Shown here in pieces: positions 1-5,938 of a stretch of DNA of 6,058 bases. Source of the stretch: Methanocalculus sp. MSAO_Arc2 (GTDB taxonomy: Archaea > Halobacteriota > Methanomicrobia > Methanomicrobiales > Methanocorpusculaceae). Both the position numbers and the translations under genes were made by a program. The notes beneath the pieces were generated by a model. It searched no databases and had not been told where the DNA came from. It saw nothing but the letters and a program-made list of their open reading frames with translations. The stretch covers positions 1 to 6,058 of the forward strand of contig QZAC01000177.1 of the NCBI GenBank assembly GCA_003838065.1, in the 5' to 3' direction. The number at the start of each line of letters is the position of its first letter. Within the stretch, counting starts at the first letter, position 1.

Positions 1-10
1 ATAATTATTA

Positions 11-898
11 TTATCTGACTTTTAACCGCCCATCCTTTCCAGCAATTCTGCCTCCTGAACGGAGCGCGTCAACCATCTGCTGGACAGTCTCAAAAGCAAT
101 ATCAAATCGAATAGGGTAGGATTCTTCATCGATAGATACAGAAATTGACGATAGTTTCATTGCTATATCATGAACGAAAACTGCACCATCTTCGATCTCG
201 CGGACAATCACATCTGCAAGTGTGATGAGCAGGAAAAACTGTTCGAGATACGCTATAAAACTATCCTCTTCTGGTTTATAGTCCTGGAGAGAATCAATCA
301 GTTCTGGAGGATCAGGACAGAAGATAACGTCCATTCCCGTCTGGATTGAATATATTGTTTCAGATGAAACAATTTTTTCTCCGTTCAGGTGAGCAGACTT
401 CAACTCCTCTTTGTCGGGAAAGAGGAGAAGTAGGGCAGGTACTAAAACGGTATGATCTCGTGCATCAATATCCTTTAAAATGACGATTTTTTCATCTGTC
501 TCCTCTATGAGCCCTTTTTCTGCATAGATGAGGACCCTGAAAGCATCCTGTGTAAGCGACTCCCGCTCCTCTTCAGAGAGCACCTCAAATTCTTCATAGG
601 CACGACGAAGATAGCTGCCGCCGTCCTCCCGGATTGCAGAAATAATCCGATTGAACGCCTCCTCCTCCAATGTGACAATTGAAAAGGCCATATCGATGGC
701 CAATTCCTCCTCTTCGTTCACAGGAGTTAAAGATTCAATATATGCCAGAAGTGAGCTGATTGTTCCTGAGACCATCTCTTCAGACCTGAGCGTTGTCTCT
801 GTCGATAATTTCGCAGAAATCCCTGATTTTTTGAGGAGGCGGAGAGATTGTTGTGCATTTTCGCGGCTATTATAATGAAGGGAAAGAACCTGTACCAT
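11..898 (-). CDS. Unrecognised acidic protein, 295 aa
   Basis: I do not recognise this protein and assign no function. The start is well supported: AAAGGAGA lies 8 bases upstream of the ATG, and a box A-like element sits further upstream. It is probably soluble: there is no signal peptide, and the only strongly hydrophobic stretches are short (VLVPALLLLF, residues 151-160; FFLLITLADVIV, about 221-232). The N-terminal 35 residues are basic and helix-forming in character. Residues 60-140 are rich in Glu and Asp, with runs such as NEEEELAID and SEEERES, and read as amphipathic helices. There is one cysteine (C194, in FCPDPPEL) and no catalytic or metal-binding motif I can name. The C-terminus is short and basic (GKDGRLKVR). 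The stop lies 10 bases from the window edge, so downstream partners are not visible. It lies on the same strand as tiaS but 264 bases away and with its own promoter, so it is probably a separate transcription unit. The length, start signal and consistent protein character make a real gene likely. Confidence 0.85.
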   Translation of the reverse strand: MVQVLSLHYNSRENAQQSLRLLKKSGISAKLSTETTLRSEEMVSGTISSLLAYIESLTPVNEEEELAIDMAFSIVTLEEEAFNRIISAIREDGGSYLRRAYEEFEVLSEEERESLTQDAFRVLIYAEKGLIEETDEKIVILKDIDARDHTVLVPALLLLFPDKEELKSAHLNGEKIVSSETIYSIQTGMDVIFCPDPPELIDSLQDYKPEEDSFIAYLEQFFLLITLADVIVREIEDGAVFVHDIAMKLSSISVSIDEESYPIRFDIAFETVQQMVDALRSGGRIAGKDGRLKVR

Positions 899-905
899 AC
901 AATAG

Positions 906-914
906 ATCTCCTTT
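906..914 (-). promoter_or_regulatory. Shine-Dalgarno site of the 295-aa gene
   Basis: On the minus strand this reads AAAGGAGAT, 7 bases before the ATG whose complement is at 896-898. It is a strong match to the 16S rRNA 3' end and fixes the start codon of the gene. Confidence 0.75.
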
Positions 915-967
915 CTGAAAAGAGATGAAACCTCCTTTTGGATCCAGGACGAGGACAGACAATCTTA

Positions 968-977
968 TTGTATAAAG
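968..977 (-). promoter_or_regulatory. Candidate box A (TATA) of the 295-aa gene
   Basis: The minus strand reads ACTTTATACAATA here, close to the archaeal box A consensus (YTTATATA). Transcription would start about 25 bases downstream, near 945-948, giving a leader of roughly 45-50 bases that includes the Shine-Dalgarno site. This is inferred from spacing and similarity only. Confidence 0.5.
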
Positions 978-1017
978 TCCCAAACCTCCGCGTCATGAGT
1001 ATGCAGATCATTTCTGG

Positions 1018-1162
1018 TTATGTGTACTCTGTTCCTGGAGGATGGATTACAGGTTGATCCGGGTGGGTATCAATACTTCGTATGCTGATTGCTTCACCGG
1101 AAACCACACCGGTCACTCAACCCAGAGCTGAGATAGCAATGAACCATCCAGATGCAATAATC
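1018..1162 (-). other. Intergenic stretch with a stop-interrupted, protein-like frame
   Basis: Between tiaS and the 295-aa gene there is no intact gene I can support. On the minus strand one frame reads through about 16 hydrophobic residues (ending FIAISALG), hits a TGA (complement at about 1115-1117), then continues as VTGVVSGEAISIRSIDTHPD and ends at TAA (complement at 1018-1020). The wording looks protein-like rather than random, and neither half has a Shine-Dalgarno site. It could be a decayed gene fragment or a chance open frame, and I do not recognise the family. A weak inverted repeat, ACCGG/CCGGT with an 8-base loop, lies at 1096-1113. Nothing else stands out in the gap. Confidence 0.25.
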
Positions 1163-2419
1163 TCAATCCGGTACCACCCGTGGATGAATCATAACTAGTG
1201 ATGGCGGGCCGCGGCAGAGCGGGCGGGCAAGATGTCTTCTTGCAGATGGTGGTGGCTCATACCAGCCTGGTGTGATGCTTCGTTCCACTGTGTAAAGAGA
1301 GGGGGTATTAGACCGTGCATTGCATAAACGACACTTATATCCTTTCCCCGCACCTGCGGAGGTCATTCTTTTATCACAGTCTATACAGATTGGAGGCTTT
1401 TTGATCCGGATAGGGTCCGCAGTTATAACCTGAAGCTTTTCAAGATTCAATGCATTCCGTTTATAGCTTCCGCAGGCAGCAACCCTGTCTCCGGGCATAA
1501 GTGCCCTGATGATGTCACGAAAACCTTTCGTTGGTTCAAACGCCATACAGGTAAGAAAATGATTAGAGTCAGTAATCCTGACTGAGACATGACCCCCCTC
1601 CCCTGTTACCGGGAGTTGGGCAACCACCCCGAAAACAATGTAGGATCTTCCTTCTTCAAGGAATCCAATAGATCCCAGAAGAAGATGGGCGTCAGTTCCC
1701 TGATTAGTCTCAAAGACAGCCTCACGTTCAGCCAGCTCTGATCGGACCATATTCCGGGCAAGGGAGACCCAGACCGGGTCTTCACCACGGATTCCAAAAA
1801 GGACCGGATCAGGAGTATGGGGAATGCAGACAATTACCTGGTTTTCCCTATCCACTGTATCCCATGTATGGGGTACTGTTGCCTCATCTGCACGATAGAG
1901 GCTCTTTTGATCAACCTGACGTTCACTTCCACATCGATCACGACTGCGATATACCAGGATCTCTGATGTCGAGTCCATAAAAATCGCGGCTATGGCAGCT
2001 GTAGCCCCGATGAGACCGCGCTTGTTCTTCCATCCAGTATAGCGCGCAGAAACATCTTCACAGACGGCGATGGCCTCTTCAACCGTACAAAAACCGGTGA
2101 TCGCCTTCTCTGCAAACCATGATGGGGGGCGCAGATCGGTTGAGACAACGAGGCCCGGATTCGTCTCTTCACAGGCGAGATCGGCGAGTTCATGAATTGT
2201 ATCTGCTGCAAGGGCAAATGCAACATCTACATCTCCCTCTGCCTGTATCGCTATGGCAGCGTTGCCCCGTGTTTTCCAGACGACATTTGGGTTCAACCGC
2301 ACAAGGCGGAGTTTTTGGATCTCTATTGCGGAATCTTCAAGTCGCGCGGCGAGGAGTGCGGCAAGGTATGTGGTGCACATTCCACGGGAAGAATCCGTAT
2401 CATCGATTCCAATCCACAT
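1163..2419 (-). CDS. tiaS: tRNA(Ile2) 2-agmatinylcytidine synthetase TiaS
   Basis: TiaS joins agmatine, using ATP, to C2 of cytidine 34 in tRNA-Ile(CAU). The resulting agmatidine reads AUA and not AUG; the enzyme is archaea-specific. From the ATG (418 aa) the family signatures appear in order: MWIGIDDTDSSRGMCTTYLA at residues 1-20, where a threonine is reported to be autophosphorylated in the Archaeoglobus enzyme (from memory); KTRGNAAIAI (49-58); YTGWKNKRGLIGATAAIA (127-144); an OB-fold-like stretch (about 275-335); a zinc ribbon with C345, C348, C363 and C366; and the terminal block GWYEPPPSARRHLARPL (385-401). Starts at GTG 2434 (+5 aa), TTG and GTG just upstream are possible. I chose ATG because family members as I remember them begin a few residues before GIDDTDS; a GGAG (complement 2436-2439) lies 16 bases upstream, longer than usual. 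The last 17 residues (from LCRGPPS on) run past the conserved end and look atypical. The gene diverges from the HTH regulator. Confidence 0.95.
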   Translation of the reverse strand: MWIGIDDTDSSRGMCTTYLAALLAARLEDSAIEIQKLRLVRLNPNVVWKTRGNAAIAIQAEGDVDVAFALAADTIHELADLACEETNPGLVVSTDLRPPSWFAEKAITGFCTVEEAIAVCEDVSARYTGWKNKRGLIGATAAIAAIFMDSTSEILVYRSRDRCGSERQVDQKSLYRADEATVPHTWDTVDRENQVIVCIPHTPDPVLFGIRGEDPVWVSLARNMVRSELAEREAVFETNQGTDAHLLLGSIGFLEEGRSYIVFGVVAQLPVTGEGGHVSVRITDSNHFLTCMAFEPTKGFRDIIRALMPGDRVAACGSYKRNALNLEKLQVITADPIRIKKPPICIDCDKRMTSAGAGKGYKCRLCNARSNTPSLYTVERSITPGWYEPPPSARRHLARPLCRGPPSLVMIHPRVVPD

Positions 2420-2463
2420 CACCAATTGATACACACTCCAGACCCATAAGAGGCATGTCGGAT

Positions 2464-2474
2464 CATTTAATATC
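2464..2474. promoter_or_regulatory. Shared AT-rich core of the divergent tiaS/regulator promoters
   Basis: The plus strand reads CATTTAATATC here and the minus strand GATATTAAATG. This is the only box A-like element I find in the 84 bases between the two start codons. Read rightward, it predicts a transcription start near 2495-2498 and a leader of under 10 bases for the regulator. Read leftward, it predicts a start near 2443 and a leader of about 24 bases for tiaS that holds its GGAG. Both spacings fit the archaeal norm of about 25 bases, so the two promoters may overlap. Confidence 0.45.
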
Positions 2475-2503
2475 TGTCTTCACCATGTAGGATCTAATTT
2501 ATT

Positions 2504-3427
2504 ATGGTGCAGGAACGGCTCATCCAGACGGTGATCAGCATACTCCTGACCGCCGGATATGACGTATCGGAGCGGTGTCTGCTCCGTCCACGGAGCTTCG
2601 ACCTTCTCGCCTCTGACGCAAAGCGGCTTGTGATCATCAAGATTGTCTCTCAGATCGACTCGGTTTCAGAAGAGATCGCAATTGATCTTGAGGCAATGGC
2701 ACATCATCTCAAGGCAGTCCCGATCATTATCGGGGAGCGGGCACGTGATGCGCCCCTTGAGAGGAGCTGTGTCTACCTCAGGTACGGCCTCTTTGCCGTT
2801 GCACCATCGACACTGTATGATTACCTGGTTGAAAAGATACCACCCCTCGTCTATGCATCACCCGGAGGTCTGTATGTCAGCATTGATGGATTGAAACTCC
2901 GCGAGATGCGTGAGAGGCATAACTTCTCTCTGGGCGATCTCGCCCATATCCTTGGTGTATCCAGACGGACGATCAGCAAATACGAAAGCGGCATGGGAAC
3001 AACACTCGATATGGCACTTAAACTTGAAGAAATCTTTGATGAGGCGTTTGTTCAGCCAATCGACCTCTTTATGGATCGGCCACATGAACTGGTTCATATG
3101 ACAGATATCGAAGATATCACACCGGTCACACCGGCTGCATACCTCAAGGAGATGGGGCTCGAACTCCATGCATTCAGGCGTGCTCCATTTCAGGCCGTGG
3201 CCCTCTTTGAAAAAACAACTATTCTGGCCTGTTTTGGCCCTGCACAGAAGATCGTCAAGCGCGCGGCACTTGTCGGAAACCTCTCACAGATTGCTCATGC
3301 CCGAAGTCTCTGCATCCTCTCAGACTACAATAAAGAGAAGAAGATTGGAAAAACGCTCGTTATCGGTGAAGAACAACTCTACTCGCTGGAACAGGGATCT
3401 GATCTCATTGATCTGATGCCAGAATAA
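2504..3427 (+). CDS. Archaeal HTH cro/C1-type transcriptional regulator, 307 aa
   Basis: This matches the conserved archaeal family of putative HTH-type regulators of about 300-320 aa, whose targets are largely unknown. The Cro/C1 helix-turn-helix is at about residues 130-185: LKLREMRERHNFSLGDLAHI, then GVSRRTISKYESG (151-163), the recognition-helix segment. The N-terminal domain (1-115) has an alpha/beta pattern with SFDLLA (31-36) and RLVIIKIV (41-48), reminiscent of a PD-(D/E)XK nuclease fold. However, the acidic residue two before the lysine is isoleucine, so I would not expect nuclease activity; the fold assignment is inference. The C-terminal part (about 210-303) looks like another alpha/beta domain (VALFEKTTILACFG, SLCILSDYNKEKKIG), perhaps for ligand binding or dimerisation. 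The ATG follows a weak AGGAT at 2489-2493, and the message may be nearly leaderless. It is divergent from tiaS and 52 bases upstream of the thermosome on the same strand, which makes both plausible targets without proving either. Confidence 0.9.
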   Translation: MVQERLIQTVISILLTAGYDVSERCLLRPRSFDLLASDAKRLVIIKIVSQIDSVSEEIAIDLEAMAHHLKAVPIIIGERARDAPLERSCVYLRYGLFAVAPSTLYDYLVEKIPPLVYASPGGLYVSIDGLKLREMRERHNFSLGDLAHILGVSRRTISKYESGMGTTLDMALKLEEIFDEAFVQPIDLFMDRPHELVHMTDIEDITPVTPAAYLKEMGLELHAFRRAPFQAVALFEKTTILACFGPAQKIVKRAALVGNLSQIAHARSLCILSDYNKEKKIGKTLVIGEEQLYSLEQGSDLIDLMPE

Positions 3428-3429
3428 TG

Positions 3430-3437
3430 TTTATATA
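3430..3437 (+). promoter_or_regulatory. Box A (TATA) of the thermosome gene
   Basis: TTTATATA is a near-perfect archaeal box A, beginning three bases after the regulator's stop codon and preceded by the purine-rich AGAATAATG where a BRE would lie. It predicts a start near 3457-3462 and a leader of about 20 bases. The thermosome can therefore be transcribed on its own, although read-through from the regulator is also possible. Confidence 0.75.
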
Positions 3438-3454
3438 GAACCACAAAGCAACGT

Positions 3455-3475
3455 TATCATCAGACACTGGTGATA
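3455..3475 (+). promoter_or_regulatory. Inverted repeat at the thermosome start: candidate operator or leader hairpin
   Basis: The arms TATCATCAG (3455-3463) and CTGGTGATA (3467-3475) flank a 3-base centre ACA. They pair over 9 positions, 8 by Watson-Crick and one G.T. The repeat covers the predicted transcription start and contains the Shine-Dalgarno GGTGAT. It could be a protein-binding operator in DNA or, if transcription starts at or before 3455, an RNA hairpin covering the ribosome site. Function is inferred from symmetry and position. Confidence 0.45.
3469..3474 (+). promoter_or_regulatory. Shine-Dalgarno site of the thermosome gene
   Basis: GGTGAT lies 5 bases before the ATG at 3480 and complements the archaeal 16S 3' end (AUCACCUCC). 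It confirms the start codon and lies inside the right arm of the inverted repeat. Confidence 0.75.
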
Positions 3476-3479
3476 CTAC

Positions 3480-5132
3480 ATGTCAGCACAACTTGGAGGA
3501 CAACCGATTCTCATTCTGAAAGAAGGAAGCTCCCGAACACGGGGACGCGACGCACAGGGTATGAACATTGCTGCAGCAAAAGCAGTTGCTGCAGCAGTCA
3601 GGACAACACTCGGTCCAAAAGGCATGGACAAGATGCTCGTTGACACGATTGGTGATGTCGTCATCACCAACGACGGCGTAACCATCCTTAAAGAGATGGA
3701 CATCGAGCACCCGGCCGCAAAGATGATGGTCGAGATAGCTAAGACACAGGATGACGAAGTCGGTGACGGGACAACAACCGCAGTTGTCGTTGGTGGCGAA
3801 CTCTTAAAGAAAGCAGAAGATCTCCTTGAGCAGGACGTCCACCCGACCGTGATCGCACAGGGATACCGACAGGCGGCAGAAAAGGCACAGGAGATTCTCA
3901 GAGAAATCGCTTTTGATGTCACACCAGGCGATGCTGCCATTCTCACCAAGATCGCCGAAACCGCAATGACAGGAAAGGGCGCCGAGTCTTCCAAAGAGAA
4001 ACTCTGCGATCTGATCGTCAAAGCGATCATGATGGTTACCGATGATGACGGCACCGTTGACACTGAGAATGTCAAGGTCGAGAAGAAGGTTGGAGGCTCA
4101 ATTGATGACTCTGAGATCATAGAGGGTATGATCATCGACAAAGAGAGAGTTCATCCCGGTATGCCAAAACTTGTCAAAGATGCCAGGATCCTCCTCCTGA
4201 ACGCGGCAATTGAGTTCAAAAAGACCGAAGTCGATGCTGAAATCAGTATCACGAGCCCCGACCAGCTCCAGATGTTCCTTGACGAAGAGGAGAAGATGAT
4301 CAAAACGATCGTCAACAAAGTCATTGCATCCGGCGCGAATGTCGTCTTCTGCCAGAAAGGTATTGATGATATCGCACAGCACTACCTTGCAAAAGCGGGC
4401 ATCTTTGCAGTTCGCCGTGTAAAGAAATCCGATATGGAGAAGCTTGCACGTGCAACCGGCGCATCTCTGGTCTCATCGATCGATGCAATCTCAACAGAAG
4501 AACTTGGATCAGCCGGGAAGATCGAAGAGCGGAAAGTTTCAGGCGAAGAGATGATCTTTGTTGAAGAGTGCAAGAATCCAAAGGCAGTTTCAATCATCAT
4601 CAAGGGTGGGACAGACCATGTCGTCGACGAGCTTGAGCGTGCAATCGAAGATGCACTCCGTGTCGTTGGCGTTGTTGTCGAAGACAAAAAAGTCGTTGCC
4701 GGCGGAGGGGCACCCGAGATCGAACTCTCGCTCAGGCTTCGTGATTATGCATCAACTGTCGGCGGGAGGGCACAGCTCGCAATCGAGGCCTTCGCAGGCG
4801 CACTTGAGATCATCCCAAGAACCCTCGCAGAGAATGCCGGGCTCGATCCAATCGACATGCTTGTTGAACTCCGTGCTGCACATGAGCAGAACCACAAGAC
4901 CTACGGTCTGGATGTCTTTGATGCTAAAGCTTCAGACATGAAAATAGCCGGTGTTGTGGAACCGCTCCGCGTCAAGACACAGGCAATCTCTTCAGCTGCA
5001 GAAGTTGCTGTCATGATCCTCAGGATCGACGATGTCATCGCCTCTTCAGGTAAGGGTGGCGGAATGCCAAGTGAGGAAGAGATGGCTGCCATGGGTGGCA
5101 TGGGCGGCGGTATGCCCCCAGGGATGATGTAA
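3480..5132 (+). CDS. Thermosome (group II chaperonin, TCP-1/CCT family) subunit
   Basis: A complete 550-residue subunit of the cytoplasmic archaeal chaperonin, an ATP-driven double-ring folding machine with a built-in lid. The equatorial ATP-binding domain covers about 1-145 and 405-525. It has TTLGPKGMDKML (42-53), NDGVTIL (64-70), QDDEVGDGTTTAVV (90-103) with the GDGTT nucleotide-binding loop, and VVAGGGAPEIEL (405-416). Intermediate segments lie at about 146-215 and 368-404. The apical substrate-binding domain with its helical protrusion is at about 216-367. The tail is Gly/Met-rich (GGMPSEEEMAAMGGMGGGMP, 527-546, ending GMM), as in other thermosomes and GroEL. Length and motifs are normal with no break. 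The ATG at 3480 has a good GGTGAT site and box A. Codons mostly end in C or G in conserved blocks, as expected for a highly expressed gene. Which paralogue (alpha, beta or gamma) this is cannot be told from one sequence; ThsA/ThsB naming is avoided. Confidence 0.98.
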   Translation: MSAQLGGQPILILKEGSSRTRGRDAQGMNIAAAKAVAAAVRTTLGPKGMDKMLVDTIGDVVITNDGVTILKEMDIEHPAAKMMVEIAKTQDDEVGDGTTTAVVVGGELLKKAEDLLEQDVHPTVIAQGYRQAAEKAQEILREIAFDVTPGDAAILTKIAETAMTGKGAESSKEKLCDLIVKAIMMVTDDDGTVDTENVKVEKKVGGSIDDSEIIEGMIIDKERVHPGMPKLVKDARILLLNAAIEFKKTEVDAEISITSPDQLQMFLDEEEKMIKTIVNKVIASGANVVFCQKGIDDIAQHYLAKAGIFAVRRVKKSDMEKLARATGASLVSSIDAISTEELGSAGKIEERKVSGEEMIFVEECKNPKAVSIIIKGGTDHVVDELERAIEDALRVVGVVVEDKKVVAGGGAPEIELSLRLRDYASTVGGRAQLAIEAFAGALEIIPRTLAENAGLDPIDMLVELRAAHEQNHKTYGLDVFDAKASDMKIAGVVEPLRVKTQAISSAAEVAVMILRIDDVIASSGKGGGMPSEEEMAAMGGMGGGMPPGMM

Positions 5133-5154
5133 ATTCCCAATTACCCCCTATTTA

Positions 5155-5163
5155 TTTATTATA
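5155..5163 (+). promoter_or_regulatory. Possible box A of the zinc-ribbon gene
   Basis: TTTATTATA, within an AT-rich run after the thermosome stop, would place a start near 5183-5188, just after the hairpin, and a T-rich leader of about 30-35 bases. It overlaps the left arm of the terminator hairpin. No better promoter lies closer to the ATG at 5218. This is a weak call. Confidence 0.35.
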
Positions 5164-5195
5164 CCTTTCCGACGGGAAGGGGTATCTTTTTCTTG
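5161..5195 (+). terminator. Hairpin and T-rich tail after the thermosome
   Basis: ATACCTTTCC (5161-5170) pairs with GGAAGGGGTAT (5175-5185) over 10 pairs, with one bulged G, one G.T pair and the loop GACG. CTTTTTCTT follows. Archaea terminate mainly on T tracts, so the T-rich tail is the key element; the stem may also stabilise the 3' end. Confidence 0.6.
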
Positions 5196-5217
5196 TTCTG
5201 CGTCTTTTGAGTCTTAT

Positions 5218-5604
5218 ATGAAGACCGGAGTCATCCATACCAGATATACAACCGACTGCTACAACTGCCATGTACATGCAGATCAGCTGATCAAAGTGGT
5301 CCCGCAACAGGCTCAGGTGATTTGCTCAAACTGCGGGGCCACCCGGATCTTCGTACCCCGTATCCAGGACGTGCAGGTGAGCGGAGCGTTCACCCCGATA
5401 TCCTGTTATGATGTCTGGAACCTGGAACCCGAGGCTGGATGCAGAAATTGCAAAGTATTTGGATCACACGAACTCTTTGTTGGATGCAATCATTTCACTG
5501 TCCGGTGCGAGAATTGCGGCTTCACTCAATTCTATACATTCAACCTCCAGTATATCGGAATATGTGATATCGAAAAAGAATTCTGCGATCCGGTGATTCG
5601 CTGA
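5218..5604 (+). CDS. Tandem zinc-ribbon protein, 128 aa, function unknown
   Basis: I recognise no named family, but the architecture is clear. There are four CxxC knuckles: C14/C17, C36/C39, C75/C78 and C97/C100. They form two zinc ribbons with the same layout: CxxC, 18 residues, CxxC. Corresponding cysteines are 61 residues apart. The second knuckles match in context (CSNCG and CENCG, each followed by an aromatic-rich strand), which points to an internal duplication. Extra cysteines at 63, 90, 116 and 123 are not part of the pattern. There is no signal peptide or membrane segment, so it is probably a cytoplasmic zinc protein binding nucleic acid or another protein (inference). No good Shine-Dalgarno site precedes the ATG (only GAG in TTGAGTC at 5208-5214), so initiation may depend on a short T-rich leader. 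It follows the thermosome on the same strand but beyond a terminator, so co-regulation is uncertain. Confidence 0.85.
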   Translation: MKTGVIHTRYTTDCYNCHVHADQLIKVVPQQAQVICSNCGATRIFVPRIQDVQVSGAFTPISCYDVWNLEPEAGCRNCKVFGSHELFVGCNHFTVRCENCGFTQFYTFNLQYIGICDIEKEFCDPVIR

Positions 5605-5610
5605 AATGCC

Positions 5611-5624
5611 ATGTTATTCTTTTC
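5611..5624 (+). terminator. T-rich tract after the zinc-ribbon gene
   Basis: GTTATTCTTTTCAC begins a few bases after the TGA and has no obvious stem. It could act as an archaeal oligo-T terminator. This is a weak call from composition only. Confidence 0.3.
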
Positions 5625-5650
5625 ACAGGGTCATCTGCAATAAAGATGGA

Positions 5651-5697
5651 GTAGATATGGGCCTGGTCAGCTTTGGTCTGCCCGCATCAATATCTAC
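5651..5697. repeat. Interrupted inverted repeat between convergent genes
   Basis: GTAGATAT (5651-5658) is the exact reverse complement of ATATCTAC (5690-5697). Inside it, GGGC (5659-5662) can pair with GCCC (5680-5683), leaving a 6-base bulge on one side and a 17-base loop. It lies between the stop codons of the two converging units, where a 3'-end structure would be expected. For the minus-strand pair it is followed by CTCCATCTTTATT, which is moderately T-rich. It may be a terminator or a protein site; neither is proven. Confidence 0.4.
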
Positions 5698-5724
5698 GAT
5701 CGTAACAGGCAGATGCACACAGCT

Positions 5725-5928
5725 TCATTCATGAGCAGTCGACATTGAATCTCCGACTTCCGTCAATATCTCCTGTATGATGAACATCCGCTTGACCGGA
5801 TCGGTGCAGCCATAGTGGCATGTTACGATCCGGTCACCGCTCCCATGAAAGACTGGCGGGCCATAATTCTCAATCTTGAATGAAAAATCGGACTCGTTCT
5901 GACAGGTGCCAGTACATTCTGCCATCAT
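5725..5928 (-). CDS. Small twin-CX3C protein, 67 aa, function unknown
   Basis: A short gene supported by context. Its ATG follows the stop of the upstream minus-strand gene by 15 bases, and a strong GAGGTGAT (complement 5939-5946) overlaps that stop codon, with GGAG also nearby. The protein has four cysteines in two CX3C motifs, C5/C9 (CTGTC) and C37/C41 (CHYGC), 27 residues apart. H28 and H38 are nearby, so it may bind a metal or form paired disulfides. The segment between is polar and aromatic (FSFKIENYGPPVFHGSGDRI), and residues 44-58 look helical. There is no signal peptide. I recognise no family, and twin CX3C is only a pattern resemblance to small Tim-type proteins, not a claim of homology. 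M2, one codon later, is an equally possible start. About 57% of its codons end in G or C, fewer than in its upstream partner, with which it probably shares a transcript. Confidence 0.65.
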   Translation of the reverse strand: MMAECTGTCQNESDFSFKIENYGPPVFHGSGDRIVTCHYGCTDPVKRMFIIQEILTEVGDSMSTAHE

Positions 5929-5938
5929 GTCTCCATTA

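Noticed and set aside
727..1011. Minus-strand open frame of 94 codons overlapping the start of the 295-aa gene
   Set aside because: It runs through the promoter and start of the better supported gene, has no ribosome site, and its translation is low in protein-like character.
1021..1130. Short plus-strand frames (22 and 29 codons) in the gap after tiaS, one starting directly after GGAGG
   Set aside because: The GGAGG abuts the ATG with no usable spacing, and the peptides show no recognisable features.
1190..1213. ACTAGTGAT followed by GGCCGC, resembling a cloning-vector polylinker
   Set aside because: The match to the vector sequence I remember is broken, the TiaS frame runs through it, and flanking DNA is genomic on both sides.
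2417..2434. Upstream GTG start for tiaS at 2434
   Set aside because: Its GGAG would be only 1 base before the GTG. The internal ATG gives the usual family N-terminus, although the spacing for the ATG is long, so the choice stays open.
2119..2490. Plus-strand open frame of 123 codons opposite the start of tiaS
   Set aside because: It is an antisense shadow of conserved TiaS codons. Its translation is Arg/His/Leu-rich without motifs, and there is no ribosome site.
3476..4141. Long open frame (221 codons) on the minus strand opposite the thermosome gene
   Set aside because: It overlaps a certain thermosome gene, its translation is dominated by Ser, Thr and Ala, as expected from the reverse of biased codons, and it has no family motif.
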